Of a DNA stretch of 64,000 nucleotides, positions 22,085 to 30,913 are shown one piece after another. The stretch's first letter is position 1. Every line of letters starts with the position of its first letter. The DNA is taken from NCBI RefSeq assembly GCF_003319185.1, contig NZ_QOHJ01000004.1:124001-188000 (forward strand), given 5' to 3'. The DNA is from Blastococcus sp. TF02A-30 (GTDB taxonomy: Bacteria; Actinomycetota; Actinomycetes; Mycobacteriales; Geodermatophilaceae). A program made the translations under genes and the position numbers. The notes under the pieces were generated by a model. The model was given only the letters and a program-made list of their open reading frames with translations. It ran no database searches and was not told the DNA's origin.

Positions 22085-23183
22085 CGGCCAGCGCCACGCG
22101 TGAGCCGTTCACCGCGGGGCCGGGTGCGTCTCCCGGCAGCACCGCGGGCGGGCGGCCGTCGGGGCCGGGGGCGGGGGTGCCGGCGAGCGCGGCGAGCACG
22201 GCTTCGGGCCGGACGAGGCCGCACGGCCGGCCGGCGTCGTCGACGACCACGACCGGCTCGCTGCTGCCCAAGGCGTCGAGCAGCGTCGCCACCGGCGCCG
22301 TCGGCGGCACCCGCACGGCTCCCGCGGTCCCCGTGGTGCCCACCTCTGTCATCACGTCCGCGGCCGTGAGCACGCGGGAGCGGTCGACGTCGGCGAGGAA
22401 GCGCTCGACGTACTCGTCGCCCGGGTCGGCCAGGATCTCCTCGGGCGTGCCCAGGCGCACCACCCTGCCGTCGCGCATGATGGCGATCCGGTCGCCCAGC
22501 CGCATGGCCTCGTTGAGGTCGTGGGTGATGAAGACGATCGTGCGCCCCAGACGGCGCTGCAGGTCGATCAGCTGGTCCTGCATCTCGCGGCGGATCAGCG
22601 GGTCCAGCGCGCTGAACGCCTCGTCCATGAGCAGCACGTCGGCCTCGGAGGCCAGCGCGCGGGCCAGCCCGACCCGCTGCTGCATCCCCCCGGAGAGCTG
22701 GTGGGGCCGGCGGTGGGCGTCCCCCTCCAGGCCCACCATCGCGAGCGCCTCCCGGGCCGCCGCGTGCCGGGTGCGGCGCTCGACGCCCCGCACCTCGAGC
22801 GCGTACGCCGCGTTGTCGAGCACGCTGCGGTGCGGGAGCAGGGCGAAGTGCTGGAAGACCATGCTGATCCGGCGGCGGCGCACGTCCCGCAGCCGTCGCG
22901 CGTCCAGCCCGGTGATCTCCTCGTCGCCGACGTGCACGCTGCCGGCCGTCGGCTCGAGCAGGCCGTTGAGCATGCGCAGCAGGGTCGACTTGCCCGAGCC
23001 GGACAGCCCCATCACGACGAAGATCTCGCCGGGCTCGACGTCGAAGCCGACGTCGATCACCGCGGGGGTGGCGCCGGAGGACCGGAGCTCCGCGAGGTCG
23101 GCCCCGTTCCGGAGCCGGTCCACGACCTCTCGGGGGCGTCGACCGAACACCTTCCACAGGCCTTCGACACGGAGTGCGGGCAC
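22068..23183 (-). CDS. Glycine betaine/proline-type ABC transporter ATPase with CBS domains (OpuAA/ProV)
   Basis: A 371-residue ATPase: Walker A GLSGSGKST, signature [15 protein letters not shown], Walker B VLLMDEAFSALDP, then about 110 residues of CBS-like sequence (VLTAADVMTEV, VVVVDDAGRPCGLV) of the kind that senses ionic strength in OpuA. The GTG at 23183 is preferred because AGAGGG lies 6 bases ahead and because residues upstream of it are not family-like. Confidence 0.92.
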   Translation of the reverse strand: MPALRVEGLWKVFGRRPREVVDRLRNGADLAELRSSGATPAVIDVGFDVEPGEIFVVMGLSGSGKSTLLRMLNGLLEPTAGSVHVGDEEITGLDARRLRDVRRRRISMVFQHFALLPHRSVLDNAAYALEVRGVERRTRHAAAREALAMVGLEGDAHRRPHQLSGGMQQRVGLARALASEADVLLMDEAFSALDPLIRREMQDQLIDLQRRLGRTIVFITHDLNEAMRLGDRIAIMRDGRVVRLGTPEEILADPGDEYVERFLADVDRSRVLTAADVMTEVGTTGTAGAVRVPPTAPVATLLDALGSSEPVVVVDDAGRPCGLVRPEAVLAALAGTPAPGPDGRPPAVLPGDAPGPAVNGSRVALAGGRRG

Positions 23184-23466
23184 GTTCCCTCTTTCGCCGT
23201 CGGGTGCCGTCGACCTCGGCACCGCACCCGCTGCCCTGCCCGGAGGCGGGGTGCGGGGGCACGGGCGGGCCGCGACGTCCATCTGCTGCGCGGGGGCGGC
23301 ACCCGACCGCGGGACGCGTGGTCCGCGCCGGTCGGGCCGTCCTGGCAACGGCGAGCGAAGTTACCGGCGGACCGGGACGGATCCGGCCGGATCGACCCGA
23401 TCGACAACGTTCCGCAAAGAGATCGTCATGCGGCTCGCCGGGGCCGCGCGGGGCGCCGGCAGGGGC
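23184..23466. other. Non-coding leader of the OpuA operon
   Basis: This 283-base stretch between the frameshifted DUF2470 gene and the OpuA ATPase shows no supported ORF. It has the Shine-Dalgarno of the ATPase gene, GC-rich inverted repeats, and a more AT-rich patch near 23395-23425 where a promoter could lie. I could not match it to a known riboswitch. Confidence 0.4.
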
Positions 23467-24257
23467 TCACACCGTGGTCAGGCGGGCACGGGCGGCCGCC
23501 AGCAGCTGCTGGGTGGCCGGTCCCAGCTGGCCCGGGCAGCTGAGCGGCGCGGCGAAGGGCGCCCGGACGTCGGTGTGGCCGCGCGGTCGCTCGATCCGCA
23601 GCCGGTAGCCGAACCGGTCGACGCCGAGCGGGCGCACCCGGTCCCCCGGGGCGACCGCACCGGCCGGCAGCAGGCCGCGCAGCAGGTCGAGGACGTCGGG
23701 GTGGTCGGCGTCCAGGTGGCGCAGGGTGTCGGCCTCGATCGACGCGAGCGGATCGGGCCGGGCGGTCAGGAAGTCCTGCGGGCCGACGTCGGTGCCCGGC
23801 CCGCCCTCGCCCAGCACCACCTCGGCGAGGTCCAGCCGCAGGAGCACCGCGCCGCGGCCGACGTCGAGCAGCGCGGCGTCGGGGCGCGCCTCGGCGAAGG
23901 CGAGGACCTCCCGGCGCTCGTCCTCCGCCCGGACCGGCGTCACCCAGCCCGACAGCCACAGCTGCGCCCGCACCGGTCGGCGCAGCGGGACGGCGCGTGG
24001 TCGCTGACCATGAGCAGCGCCGACAGGTCCTGGCCGGGGGCCTGGCGCACGGCGGTGGCGAGGTCGCCGTCCGCGGGGACGACGAGCAGCAGCCGGCCGG
24101 AGGTCGTGACTGCGTGCGCCAGCACGCGGGAACCCTCGACGCCGGGCGCGCAGACCGTGGCCCCGTGCTGGAGGGCGACGGTCCGCGCGCGCTCGGCGGG
24201 CGTCGGGCGGCAGGCGGCCGCGGCGGGTGCCGCGGAGCTGCTCGGGCAGGTCGTCAT
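23467..24257 (-). pseudogene. DUF2470 (heme-utilisation-like) protein, interrupted by a one-base frameshift
   Basis: Two overlapping frames together make one DUF2470-type protein of about 263 residues. The first (from the ATG at 24257) reads up to ALLMVSDHAP and then runs into a Cys/Arg-rich nonsense tail. The second resumes with VPLRRPVRAQLWLSGW and carries the family C-terminus (PDPLASIEADTLRHLDADH, VRPLGVDRFGYRLRIE). The combined length, 791 bases, is one short of a multiple of three, so one base is missing near 23980-23995. The ATG has an ideal Shine-Dalgarno (GAGGAGG) and an iron box just upstream. It is either a recent pseudogene or a sequencing error. Confidence 0.75.
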
Positions 24258-24276
24258 GACGGCCTCCTCGGTGCAG

Positions 24277-24295
24277 TTAGGGAAGCCTAACCACA
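24277..24295 (-). promoter_or_regulatory. DtxR/IdeR-type iron box
   Basis: On the minus strand TGTGGTTAGGCTTCCCTAA matches 15 of 19 positions of the IdeR consensus TTAGGTTAGGCTAACCTAA. It lies 20 bases ahead of the DUF2470 start and overlaps the last codons of the upstream DinB gene. This fits iron-dependent repression of a heme/iron-use gene. Confidence 0.65.
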
Positions 24296-25087
24296 CTCAG
24301 GTGTCCGCGGAAGGGGCTGGCGGTGACCATCGCGAGCCTCGAGCACCGCCAGGTCGCGGACGGCGTACCGCCGGTGCTCGCAGTGCTCGTTGAGCACCAC
24401 GGCCAGTGCGTGCCGGACCGGGATGGGCTCGGGCTCGCCGGCGGGCGCCGGCGTCGCGGTGCGCACCTCGTCCAGCCGGGCCTCGGTCAGCCCGTCCAGC
24501 ACCCGGCGCACCTGCGCCCGCCGGTCGGCGTGCGCGGCTTCCGCCTCCTCGAACGACGGGCGGGCGTCGCCCGACCCGACGCGAGCCCGCTCCTCCTCCG
24601 AGAAGTCGGTCGGCGGCAGCCCCAGCGGGTGCCACGGCGCGGCCGCCCCGTCGACGACCTTCCCGATCCAGGAGTCGACGGCGAAGACGAGGTGGCGCAG
24701 CGTCTCGGCGACCGACCACTCGCCGTCCACCCGCTCCTGCCGCAACTCCTCGGGCAGCTGCCGGGCGCGGGCCACCGTCGCGTCCCAGAGCTGCTCGAGG
24801 GTCGCCCACATCGCGCGGTGGTCCTCCGCCGTCCGGACCGCCCGCAGCTGCACCCGCTCGGGGTGCCGCCGGTCGAGCTCGTCGCGGACGAAGCCGGAGA
24901 CGTCGACGTCGTCGACCAGCACCCGGCCTGCCGAGCCGTCGAAGCCGTCCACCCGGAGGCCGTCGACCCACGAGCTGACGATCCGCGCGCCGCTGAGGTC
25001 GCAGTCGCGGAAGGTGGCGCCGGCGAGGTCGGCGACGGCGAAGGTGGCCCCGCGGAAGGCGGCGGTGCGCTCGTGGTGCTGCGGCAT
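24287..25087 (-). CDS. Pentapeptide-like and DinB-fold protein
   Basis: A 266-residue protein. The first 50 residues have a pentapeptide-repeat character (FRGATFAVADLAGATFRDCDLSGARI). The rest is a DinB-like helical bundle with metal-type histidines in ETLRHLVFAVDSW and the closing LNEHCEHRRYAVRDL. Such fusions are frequent in actinobacteria and usually unassigned; some DinB-fold proteins are thiol transferases. Its 3' end overlaps the iron box. Confidence 0.72.
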   Translation of the reverse strand: MPQHHERTAAFRGATFAVADLAGATFRDCDLSGARIVSSWVDGLRVDGFDGSAGRVLVDDVDVSGFVRDELDRRHPERVQLRAVRTAEDHRAMWATLEQLWDATVARARQLPEELRQERVDGEWSVAETLRHLVFAVDSWIGKVVDGAAAPWHPLGLPPTDFSEEERARVGSGDARPSFEEAEAAHADRRAQVRRVLDGLTEARLDEVRTATPAPAGEPEPIPVRHALAVVLNEHCEHRRYAVRDLAVLEARDGHRQPLPRTPECG

Positions 25088-25126
25088 CGCGCCAGTCTGC
25101 TGGCGGCCGCACCCCGGGGGAAGCGG

Positions 25127-25390
25127 TCAGTCCTCCTGGAGATCGTCCTCCACCGGCACGTCGAGCTCCTGCTCCAGGACGTCGGCCTCGTTCGCATCGC
25201 GGTCGCCGACCGGCCCCCGGGGCCCGCCCGCCTCACCGGGACGGGCGGCCAGCTGCTGCTCGAGCGCGTCGGCCTCCGGCACGCCGTCACCGGGAGCGGC
25301 GGCGTCCCCGGCGAGGGAGACGGCGGGCGGGTCGAGCAGGGCCTCCTGCTCGGCGCGATCGGCGTCGTTCGCGGTACCGGGTTCGGTCAC
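25127..25390 (-). CDS. Small acidic hypothetical protein
   Basis: An 87-residue, very acidic, low-complexity protein beginning VTEPGTANDADRAEQEALLDPP and ending EQELDVPVEDDLQED. I do not recognise a family. The GTG at 25390 has GGAGG five bases ahead. The repeated phrase ADALEQQL/ADVLEQEL suggests an internal duplication. It is probably intrinsically disordered. Confidence 0.55.
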   Translation of the reverse strand: MTEPGTANDADRAEQEALLDPPAVSLAGDAAAPGDGVPEADALEQQLAARPGEAGGPRGPVGDRDANEADVLEQELDVPVEDDLQED

Positions 25391-25521
25391 GTCGTCCTCC
25401 GTCGGTAGCGGTTCGGGTCCGGTCCCATCCTGCCGCCCGGAGCGGGCTCCGGCAGACCGGCCGGTGTGATGCGGGGAACGACCACGTGACCGATCGTCGA
25501 CGGAGAGGCACAATCGGGCCG

Positions 25522-25728
25522 ATGGAGGCGCCTGCCGGGGAGTACGAGTTCGCGCCGCTGCGGATCCCACCGGGCACGTCCCGGTCCGCGGCGGCGACCA
25601 TGCTGAGCCTGCAGGCCGACGTCGGCGGATGGGAGCTGGCCCGGCTGCAGCTGCACGCCGACGGCACGCGCAAGGTGATCATGCGCCGGCGCGCGCGGCT
25701 GTCCTACCTGCCCAAGCCGGTCATCTAG
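25522..25728 (+). CDS. DUF5703 family protein
   Basis: A 68-residue protein with the compact DUF5703 pattern: EYEFAPLRIPPGTSRSAAATML, then GGWELARLQLHADGTRKVIMRRR. Actinobacteria-specific, function unknown. The ATG is 7 bases after CACAAT, which can serve as the -10 of a leaderless message. Its end overlaps that of the convergent LysR gene by 8 bases. Confidence 0.75.
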   Translation: MEAPAGEYEFAPLRIPPGTSRSAAATMLSLQADVGGWELARLQLHADGTRKVIMRRRARLSYLPKPVI

Positions 25729-26641
25729 CCACCGGGTCGAGCTGCCCGGCGCGGGCGAGCTCGGAGCCCAGGTCGCGCAGGATCGCGACCACCTCCTCGA
25801 CGGCCGGGCGCGGCGTCGCCTCGACCCGCTGCACCACGGAGATGCGCCGTGCCGCCCGGATGCCCGCCAGCGGCACGCGCACCAGCGGTCGCGCGAGCCG
25901 GACGAACCGGGGCATCAGGGCGACGCCGACACCCGCGGCGACCAGCTCCTCGGTGACCCGGAAGTCGATCACCCGCTGGACGACGTGCGGGGAGAAGCCG
26001 CCGGCCTTCGCCATGCCGCCGAGCACGTCGTCGATCATCCAGCCCTCCGCGACGGAGATCCACGGGTCCTGGGCCAGGTCGTCGAGCGCCACGGCATCCC
26101 GCCCGGCCAGCGGGTGGTCCGGGGGCAGCAGCACGTCCAGCGGCTCCCGGAGCAGCTCGGTGGACCGCAGCCGCGCGGTGCCCACGGGCCGGTCGCGCTC
26201 GTCCTGGTGCACCACGACCAGGTCGACGTCGGCGAGCATCGCCTGCACCTCGCCGACCGGCCGGTCGGGATCGCGGCCGCTGACGCCGATCCCCCGCGTC
26301 GCGGCCCGGGTGATGAGCTCGGGCAGCAGCATCGCCGCGCCGGTGGGGAACAGCGCGATCCGCACCGTGCCGCGGGGTCCGCTGCGGTAGGCGGCCATCT
26401 CCTCGTCGGCGGCGGCGAGCGCGGCGAGCACGTCGTCGGTGCGCCGGACCAGCGCCCGCCCCGCGTCGGTGAGGCGCACACCTCTGCCGGACCGCTCCAG
26501 CAGCGGCACCCCGGCCTCCCGGGCGAGCACCTTCAGCTGCTGGCTCACCGCCGACGGCGTCAGGACCGCGGCCTCCGCCGCGGCGGTGATCGATCCGCGG
26601 TCGGCCACCTCGCGCAGCAGGCGTAGCCGCTCCACGTCCAT
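25721..26641 (-). CDS. LysR-family transcriptional regulator
   Basis: A 306-residue regulator: the winged-helix HTH is residues 1-60 (LRLLREVADRGSITAAAEAAVLTPSAVSQQLKVL) and the periplasmic-binding-like effector domain follows (about 90-300). It is divergent from an EamA transporter with a 72-base gap that contains GATGTCATC (near 26667), so it may control that exporter. The ATG is 6 bases after TAGCGT. The effector is not known. Confidence 0.88.
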   Translation of the reverse strand: MDVERLRLLREVADRGSITAAAEAAVLTPSAVSQQLKVLAREAGVPLLERSGRGVRLTDAGRALVRRTDDVLAALAAADEEMAAYRSGPRGTVRIALFPTGAAMLLPELITRAATRGIGVSGRDPDRPVGEVQAMLADVDLVVVHQDERDRPVGTARLRSTELLREPLDVLLPPDHPLAGRDAVALDDLAQDPWISVAEGWMIDDVLGGMAKAGGFSPHVVQRVIDFRVTEELVAAGVGVALMPRFVRLARPLVRVPLAGIRAARRISVVQRVEATPRPAVEEVVAILRDLGSELARAGQLDPVAR

Positions 26642-26713
26642 GAAGCAACGCTACACAGTCGATGCAGATGTCATCGCTTGTCACGAACCGTCACGGGACG
26701 CAGGCTCGGGCAC

Positions 26714-27694
26714 GTGACTGCAGGGAACGGGGCGCCGGCGGGCCGGGGCGTGGATCTGGCGCTGCTGGCGGTGGCGGTCGCCTGGGGGTCGAGCTACCTG
26801 GCGGCCAAGTCGTCCACTCCCCCGGATGCGGTCTTCGCCGTCATCGCCCTGCGGTTCGCCATCGCCGTGCTGGCGATGGTCCTCCTCCTGGCCCCCCGGC
26901 TGCGCGGGCTGACCCGGCAGGAGCTGGGCGTGGGGGCCGTGCTCGGCGCCGTCCTGGCGCTGATCTTCGCGCTCGAGACGTACGGCGTGACCCGGACGTC
27001 GGCGGCGAACGCCGGGCTCATCATCTCCCTGACCATCCTCATGACGCCGCTGCTGCAGGGCTGGGTGACCGGCCGGGTGCTGCCTTCGACCTTCTTCCTG
27101 GCCGCGGGCACCGCGGTCGCCGGCGTCGTGCTGCTCACCCAGGCCGACGGGTTCCGGGCACCCGGCGCCGGCGACGTCCTCGTCCTGCTGGCGGCGGCGG
27201 TCCGGGCGGTGCACGTGGTGGCGATCGCCGGTCTCACCCGGGGCCGGCAGCTGGACTCCGGCCGGCTCACGCTGGTGCAGCTCGGCACGGTGCTGCTGCT
27301 CTGCACGGGGGCGTCGGCGGTGTCCGGGCCCGCCCCGTGGTCGGTGGCCGCCGCCCTGCCGGCGGGCGACTGGCTGCTGCTGGGGTACCTGGCGCTGGCC
27401 TGCACGGTGCTCGCCTTCGCCGTCCAGACGTGGGCGGTCCGCAGGACCTCGCCGGCCCGCGTGAGCCTGCTGCTCGGGACGGAGCCGCTGTGGGCGTTCG
27501 CCGTCGCGCTGTCGTTCTCCGGTCAGCCGTGGCGGCCGGTCGCGCTGGCCGGGGGCGTCCTCGTGCTGGCCGGGGTGACGTGGGGCCGGGCGGTGGAGGC
27601 CGGCGCCGCTACGCCCAGTGCGCCGGCGGGTGCACCGCCGCGGGGAGCCGGGTGGCGGCGTCGCCCCTGGCGGCCTCGACCTGCGGCCGGGTGA
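26714..27694 (+). CDS. EamA/DMT family transporter
   Basis: A 326-residue protein with about ten membrane helices in two EamA repeats (AVAWGSSYLAAKSS, PLWAFAVALSFSGQP). Members export amino acids or small metabolites; the substrate here is unknown. The C-terminal tail of about 30 residues is Arg/Pro-rich, unlike the family, and runs 86 bases antisense into the next gene, so an earlier stop may have been lost. The LysR gene is the likely regulator. Confidence 0.83.
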   Translation: MTAGNGAPAGRGVDLALLAVAVAWGSSYLAAKSSTPPDAVFAVIALRFAIAVLAMVLLLAPRLRGLTRQELGVGAVLGAVLALIFALETYGVTRTSAANAGLIISLTILMTPLLQGWVTGRVLPSTFFLAAGTAVAGVVLLTQADGFRAPGAGDVLVLLAAAVRAVHVVAIAGLTRGRQLDSGRLTLVQLGTVLLLCTGASAVSGPAPWSVAAALPAGDWLLLGYLALACTVLAFAVQTWAVRRTSPARVSLLLGTEPLWAFAVALSFSGQPWRPVALAGGVLVLAGVTWGRAVEAGAATPSAPAGAPPRGAGWRRRPWRPRPAAG

Positions 27695-28439
27695 GGAACA
27701 GCACCCGGCTCAGGTCGGTGCCGCGGACGTCGGCGACGCGGAGGTCGGCTCCCAGCAGGTCGGCGGGCCCGAGGTCGACCCCGCGCAGGTCGGCGCCGAT
27801 CAGGTAGGCGCCGCGCAACGACGCCGCCCGCAGGTCCACCCGCCGCAGGTCCCGCCCCATCAGGTCCGCGCCGCGCCGGTCCTTCGCGCGGGCCGGTGCC
27901 CCTGCGCGGACCCGGTCGCTCACCCGGCCGAGCAGCTCCCCCACCCGGGCGCGCAGGTCGCCCACGTCGAGAGCCCCGAGCTCGTCGGCCGTCCCGGCCG
28001 CCAGGCGCTCGACCTCCTCGCGGGCCGCCGCCACCTCGGCCGCCAGCGCCCGTGCCTCGGGCCGCTCGGCCGCCTCCGCGAGGTACCAGAGCACCTCGTG
28101 CAGCTGCCGCACGACGGGCAGGACGGCGAACTGCGCCGCTGCGATCTCCGGCGCCTCCCGCCAGCTGCGCCCGCCGAAGGTGCCCTGGGTGATCCGCTGC
28201 CCGGCGCCGAAGCAGTCGAACACCGTGCAGCCCGGGAAGCCCCGCTCGCGCAGCCGCGCGTGGATGCCGCACCGGAAGTCCTCGCCCAGGTGCCGGCAGG
28301 GCGTGCCGGCGGGCTTGTCGATGGCGAAGTCCGCCGACGCGGCGAAGGCCGGCGCGACGCAGCACAGCCCGGCGCAGCGGGAGCAGTCGGCCCGCAGCTC
28401 CGCGCGCGGGTCGACGACGGGGAGCTGCGGGCCGGGCAC
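27609..28439 (-). CDS. Cys-rich (YkgJ-like) and pentapeptide-repeat protein
   Basis: A 276-residue protein. The N-terminus has a cysteine cluster CSRCAGLCCVAPAF with CRHLGEDFRCGIH and GCTVFDCFGAGQ, resembling YkgJ-type Zn/Fe-binding domains. The C-terminal third has pentapeptide repeats (ADLMGRDLRRVDLRAASLRGAYL, continuing to about residue 245), which form a right-handed beta-helix. The central part is a coiled-coil-like Ala/Glu region. The function is unknown. GTG start 8 bases after TAGGCT. Confidence 0.75.
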   Translation of the reverse strand: MPGPQLPVVDPRAELRADCSRCAGLCCVAPAFAASADFAIDKPAGTPCRHLGEDFRCGIHARLRERGFPGCTVFDCFGAGQRITQGTFGGRSWREAPEIAAAQFAVLPVVRQLHEVLWYLAEAAERPEARALAAEVAAAREEVERLAAGTADELGALDVGDLRARVGELLGRVSDRVRAGAPARAKDRRGADLMGRDLRRVDLRAASLRGAYLIGADLRGVDLGPADLLGADLRVADVRGTDLSRVLFLTRPQVEAARGDAATRLPAAVHPPAHWA

Positions 28440-28458
28440 GACGCACCAGCCTAGGCGG

Positions 28459-29415
28459 CTACGGGACGAGGACGACCTTGCCCACCGTGTCGCGGGAGGC
28501 CAGGCGGGCCAGCGCCGCGGGCGCCTGGTCCAGCGGCAGCACCTCGCCGACCAGCGGGTCGACCGAGCCCTCGGCGACCAGCCGGGTGAGCTGCTCGTGC
28601 ACCTCGCCGAAGATGGCAGGCTCGTGCTTGCGGTAGAGGCCCCAGTGCAGGCCGACGACGCTGTAGTTCTTCACCAGCAGGTGGTTGGCCTTGGCCTCGG
28701 GGATCCGGCCGCTGGTGAACCCGACGACGACCAGCCGCCCCTCGAACGCGATGCACTTGGTGCTCTTGTCGAACACGTCGCCGCCGACCGGGTCGTAGAC
28801 GACGTCGGCGCCGTGGCCGCCGGTGACCTCCTTGACGACCGGCACGAAGTCCTCGCTCGTGTAGTCGACGACGACGTCGGCGCCGAGCTCCCGGCACACC
28901 TCGGTCTTGCGCGGCCCGCCCGCGGTGGCGATGACCTTGGCGCCGGCCGCCTTGCCCAGCTGGATCGCCGCCGTCCCGACGCCGCCGGCCCCCGCGTGGA
29001 CCAGCAGCCACTCCCCGGCCTGCAGGTGCGCGCGGCGGTGCAGGCCGACGTAGCCGGTCTGGTAGGTCAGGTAGAGCGAGGCGGCCTTCTCGTCCGACAG
29101 CCCCTCGGGGGCGGGGAAGGCGGCGGCCTCGTCCATGAGCACGTACTCGGCGAACGCTCCCGGGCCGCCGGCGGGCGAGCCGATGACCCGCTGGCCGGTG
29201 CCCACGACCTCCCCGCACAGCTCGACGCCCGGGGTGAACGGCAACGGCGGCTTCTCCTGGTACATCCCCATCGCCATGAGGACGTCGGGGAAGTTGAGCG
29301 CCGCCGCCCGCACCTTCACCAGCACCTGGCCCGGCCCTGGAGTGGGCTGCTCGACCTCGTCGAAGCTCATCACCTTCGAGGGGTCGCCGAGTTCGTGTAC
29401 CCGCCATGCACGCAT
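28459..29415 (-). CDS. Zinc-free quinone oxidoreductase-like (MDR family) NADPH enzyme
   Basis: A 318-residue medium-chain dehydrogenase/reductase similar to quinone oxidoreductase. The substrate domain has RAAALNFPDVLMAMGMYQEKPPLPFTPG, the Rossmann motif is HAGAGGVGTAAIQLGKAAGA, and the end is DTVGKVVLVP. The Cys/His zinc ligands of alcohol dehydrogenases are missing, which fits the QOR branch. It stands alone; the physiological substrate is unknown. Confidence 0.88.
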   Translation of the reverse strand: MRAWRVHELGDPSKVMSFDEVEQPTPGPGQVLVKVRAAALNFPDVLMAMGMYQEKPPLPFTPGVELCGEVVGTGQRVIGSPAGGPGAFAEYVLMDEAAAFPAPEGLSDEKAASLYLTYQTGYVGLHRRAHLQAGEWLLVHAGAGGVGTAAIQLGKAAGAKVIATAGGPRKTEVCRELGADVVVDYTSEDFVPVVKEVTGGHGADVVYDPVGGDVFDKSTKCIAFEGRLVVVGFTSGRIPEAKANHLLVKNYSVVGLHWGLYRKHEPAIFGEVHEQLTRLVAEGSVDPLVGEVLPLDQAPAALARLASRDTVGKVVLVP

Positions 29416-29535
29416 GCCCGCGACCCTGCCAGACGCCTCGTGACCGCCGTCACCCGGTCCGGTGGGTTCGCGCCCGCGGCGGCTCCCGTGCCAGTGTTCG
29501 GGGGACGACTTCCCGCCCCTCGGACGGATGGACGC

Positions 29536-30102
29536 ATGATCCGACCCCTGACCGACCGGCTGCGCTTCCTCGCGGCCTTCCTCGCCCACCCCCGCCAGGT
29601 GGGTGCGGTGCTGCCGACCTCCCGGACGGCGGTGCGCGGGATGCTCGACCTCGCCGACGTGCCCGGCGCCCGCCTGGTCGTCGAGCTCGGCGCGGGCACC
29701 GGCAGCCAGACCGCCGAGGTCCTCGCCCGGCTGGCACCGGACGCCCGGCTGGTCTCGGTGGAGATCGACCCGAAGCTGGCCAAGGTGCTGGAGAACCGGT
29801 TCGACGACCCCCGCCTGCAGGTGGTGGTCGGCTCGGCCGAGCAGCTCGCCGACCACCTGGGCGGGCAGGCCGCCGACGTCATCGTCTCCGCGCTGCCCTA
29901 CACGTCGCTGGAGCCGGGGCTGCGCGGCCGCATCCTCGACGTCCTCCCCCGCTGCCTGGCGCCGGACGGCGACGTCGTCGTCATCCAGTACTCGCCGCTG
30001 ATGCTGGGCGAGCTGCGGGCGCGGTTCCGCGACGTGCGCTGGCGGGTCACCCCGTGGAACGTGCCGCCGGCGTTCCTGATCGGTTGCCGCGGACCGCGCT
30101 GA
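29536..30102 (+). CDS. Class I SAM-dependent methyltransferase (phospholipid/rRNA-dimethylase-like)
   Basis: A 188-residue methyltransferase: an N-terminal helix RLRFLAAFLAHPRQVGAVLPTS, SAM motif VVELGAGTGSQTAEVL, motif II SVEIDPKLAKVLENRF and the motif IV-like SALPYTSLEPG. The short form with HPRQVGAVLPTS is characteristic of PmtA-like phospholipid N-methyltransferases and related proteins. The exact substrate is uncertain. It is convergent with the SDR gene, with adjacent stops. Confidence 0.8.
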   Translation: MIRPLTDRLRFLAAFLAHPRQVGAVLPTSRTAVRGMLDLADVPGARLVVELGAGTGSQTAEVLARLAPDARLVSVEIDPKLAKVLENRFDDPRLQVVVGSAEQLADHLGGQAADVIVSALPYTSLEPGLRGRILDVLPRCLAPDGDVVVIQYSPLMLGELRARFRDVRWRVTPWNVPPAFLIGCRGPR

Positions 30103-30906
30103 TCAGCGCATGCCCGGCGGGCGCAGCGCCTCCGGGACGACCGCGGTCTCGCCGCTCCCGGTGCGCGCGGCCGGCACGCCCTTGAACTTGTAGGGCACCG
30201 TGCCGACACCGGGCTGGATGACGTAGGCCGCGCCCGGCTCGGCCGAGGTCCAGGCCATCACCATCGCGTCGGCGACCTCGTCGGCCGACAGCACGGGGAA
30301 GTTCGCCGCCGTGAACTGGTCGCGGATGCGGTCGATGATGGCGGTGTCGGCGAAGCCGGGGCAGAGCGCGCTGATCGTCGTCCCCTCGGCGGCCAGCCGC
30401 GGCGCCATCGAGCGGACGAAGGCGATCGCGCCCCCCTTGGCGACGCTGTAGCCCGGGTCACCGGCCATCGGGGAGAGCCCGGCCAGGGAGGCGGTGACCA
30501 CGATCGCCCCGCCGCCGGCCCGCTTGATCGCCGGGCGGGCGGCGACCGCGCCGTAGACCACGCCGAACAGGTCGATGTCGACGACGCGCAGGAACTCGTC
30601 GAGGTCCAGCACGTCGTCGCTCTTGGCCGCGGAGATCCCGGCGTTGAGGTAGGCGGCGTCGAGCCGGCCGTGCTCGGCCTCCACCTGGGCGACGACGGCC
30701 TCGTTGGCCGCGCGGTCGGTGACGTCGAGGACGACGAACGGGCAGCCGAGGTCGGCGGCCACCGAGCGGTTGCGCTCGCTGTCGAGGTCGGCGAGGACCG
30801 GGGTGACGTCGAGCGCCTTCAGCTTGGCGGCGAGGGCGCGGCCGAAGCCACCGGTCCCCCCGGTGATGAGAGCGACGGATCCGGCGGCGGGTGTGGGGGT
30901 CGTCAC
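30103..30906 (-). CDS. Short-chain dehydrogenase/reductase
   Basis: A 267-residue SDR: nucleotide motif TGGTGGFGRA, LNAGIS, Ser in VTASLAGLSP and the catalytic YSVAK. Unlike many SDRs it ends in a 40-residue extension with GVGTVPYKFKGVP. Only 7 bases separate it from the M20 peptidase gene upstream, so the two may be co-transcribed. The substrate is unknown. Confidence 0.88.
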   Translation of the reverse strand: MTTPTPAAGSVALITGGTGGFGRALAAKLKALDVTPVLADLDSERNRSVAADLGCPFVVLDVTDRAANEAVVAQVEAEHGRLDAAYLNAGISAAKSDDVLDLDEFLRVVDIDLFGVVYGAVAARPAIKRAGGGAIVVTASLAGLSPMAGDPGYSVAKGGAIAFVRSMAPRLAAEGTTISALCPGFADTAIIDRIRDQFTAANFPVLSADEVADAMVMAWTSAEPGAAYVIQPGVGTVPYKFKGVPAARTGSGETAVVPEALRPPGMR

Positions 30907-30913
30907 TCCCCCA

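Noticed and set aside
23184-23466. Riboswitch before the OpuA operon
   Set aside because: Inverted repeats are present but I could not align the region to a known class (glycine, guanidine, c-di-AMP).
23960-24010. Programmed frameshift in the DUF2470 gene
   Set aside because: No slippery heptamer or following pseudoknot is apparent, and family members are single-frame proteins.
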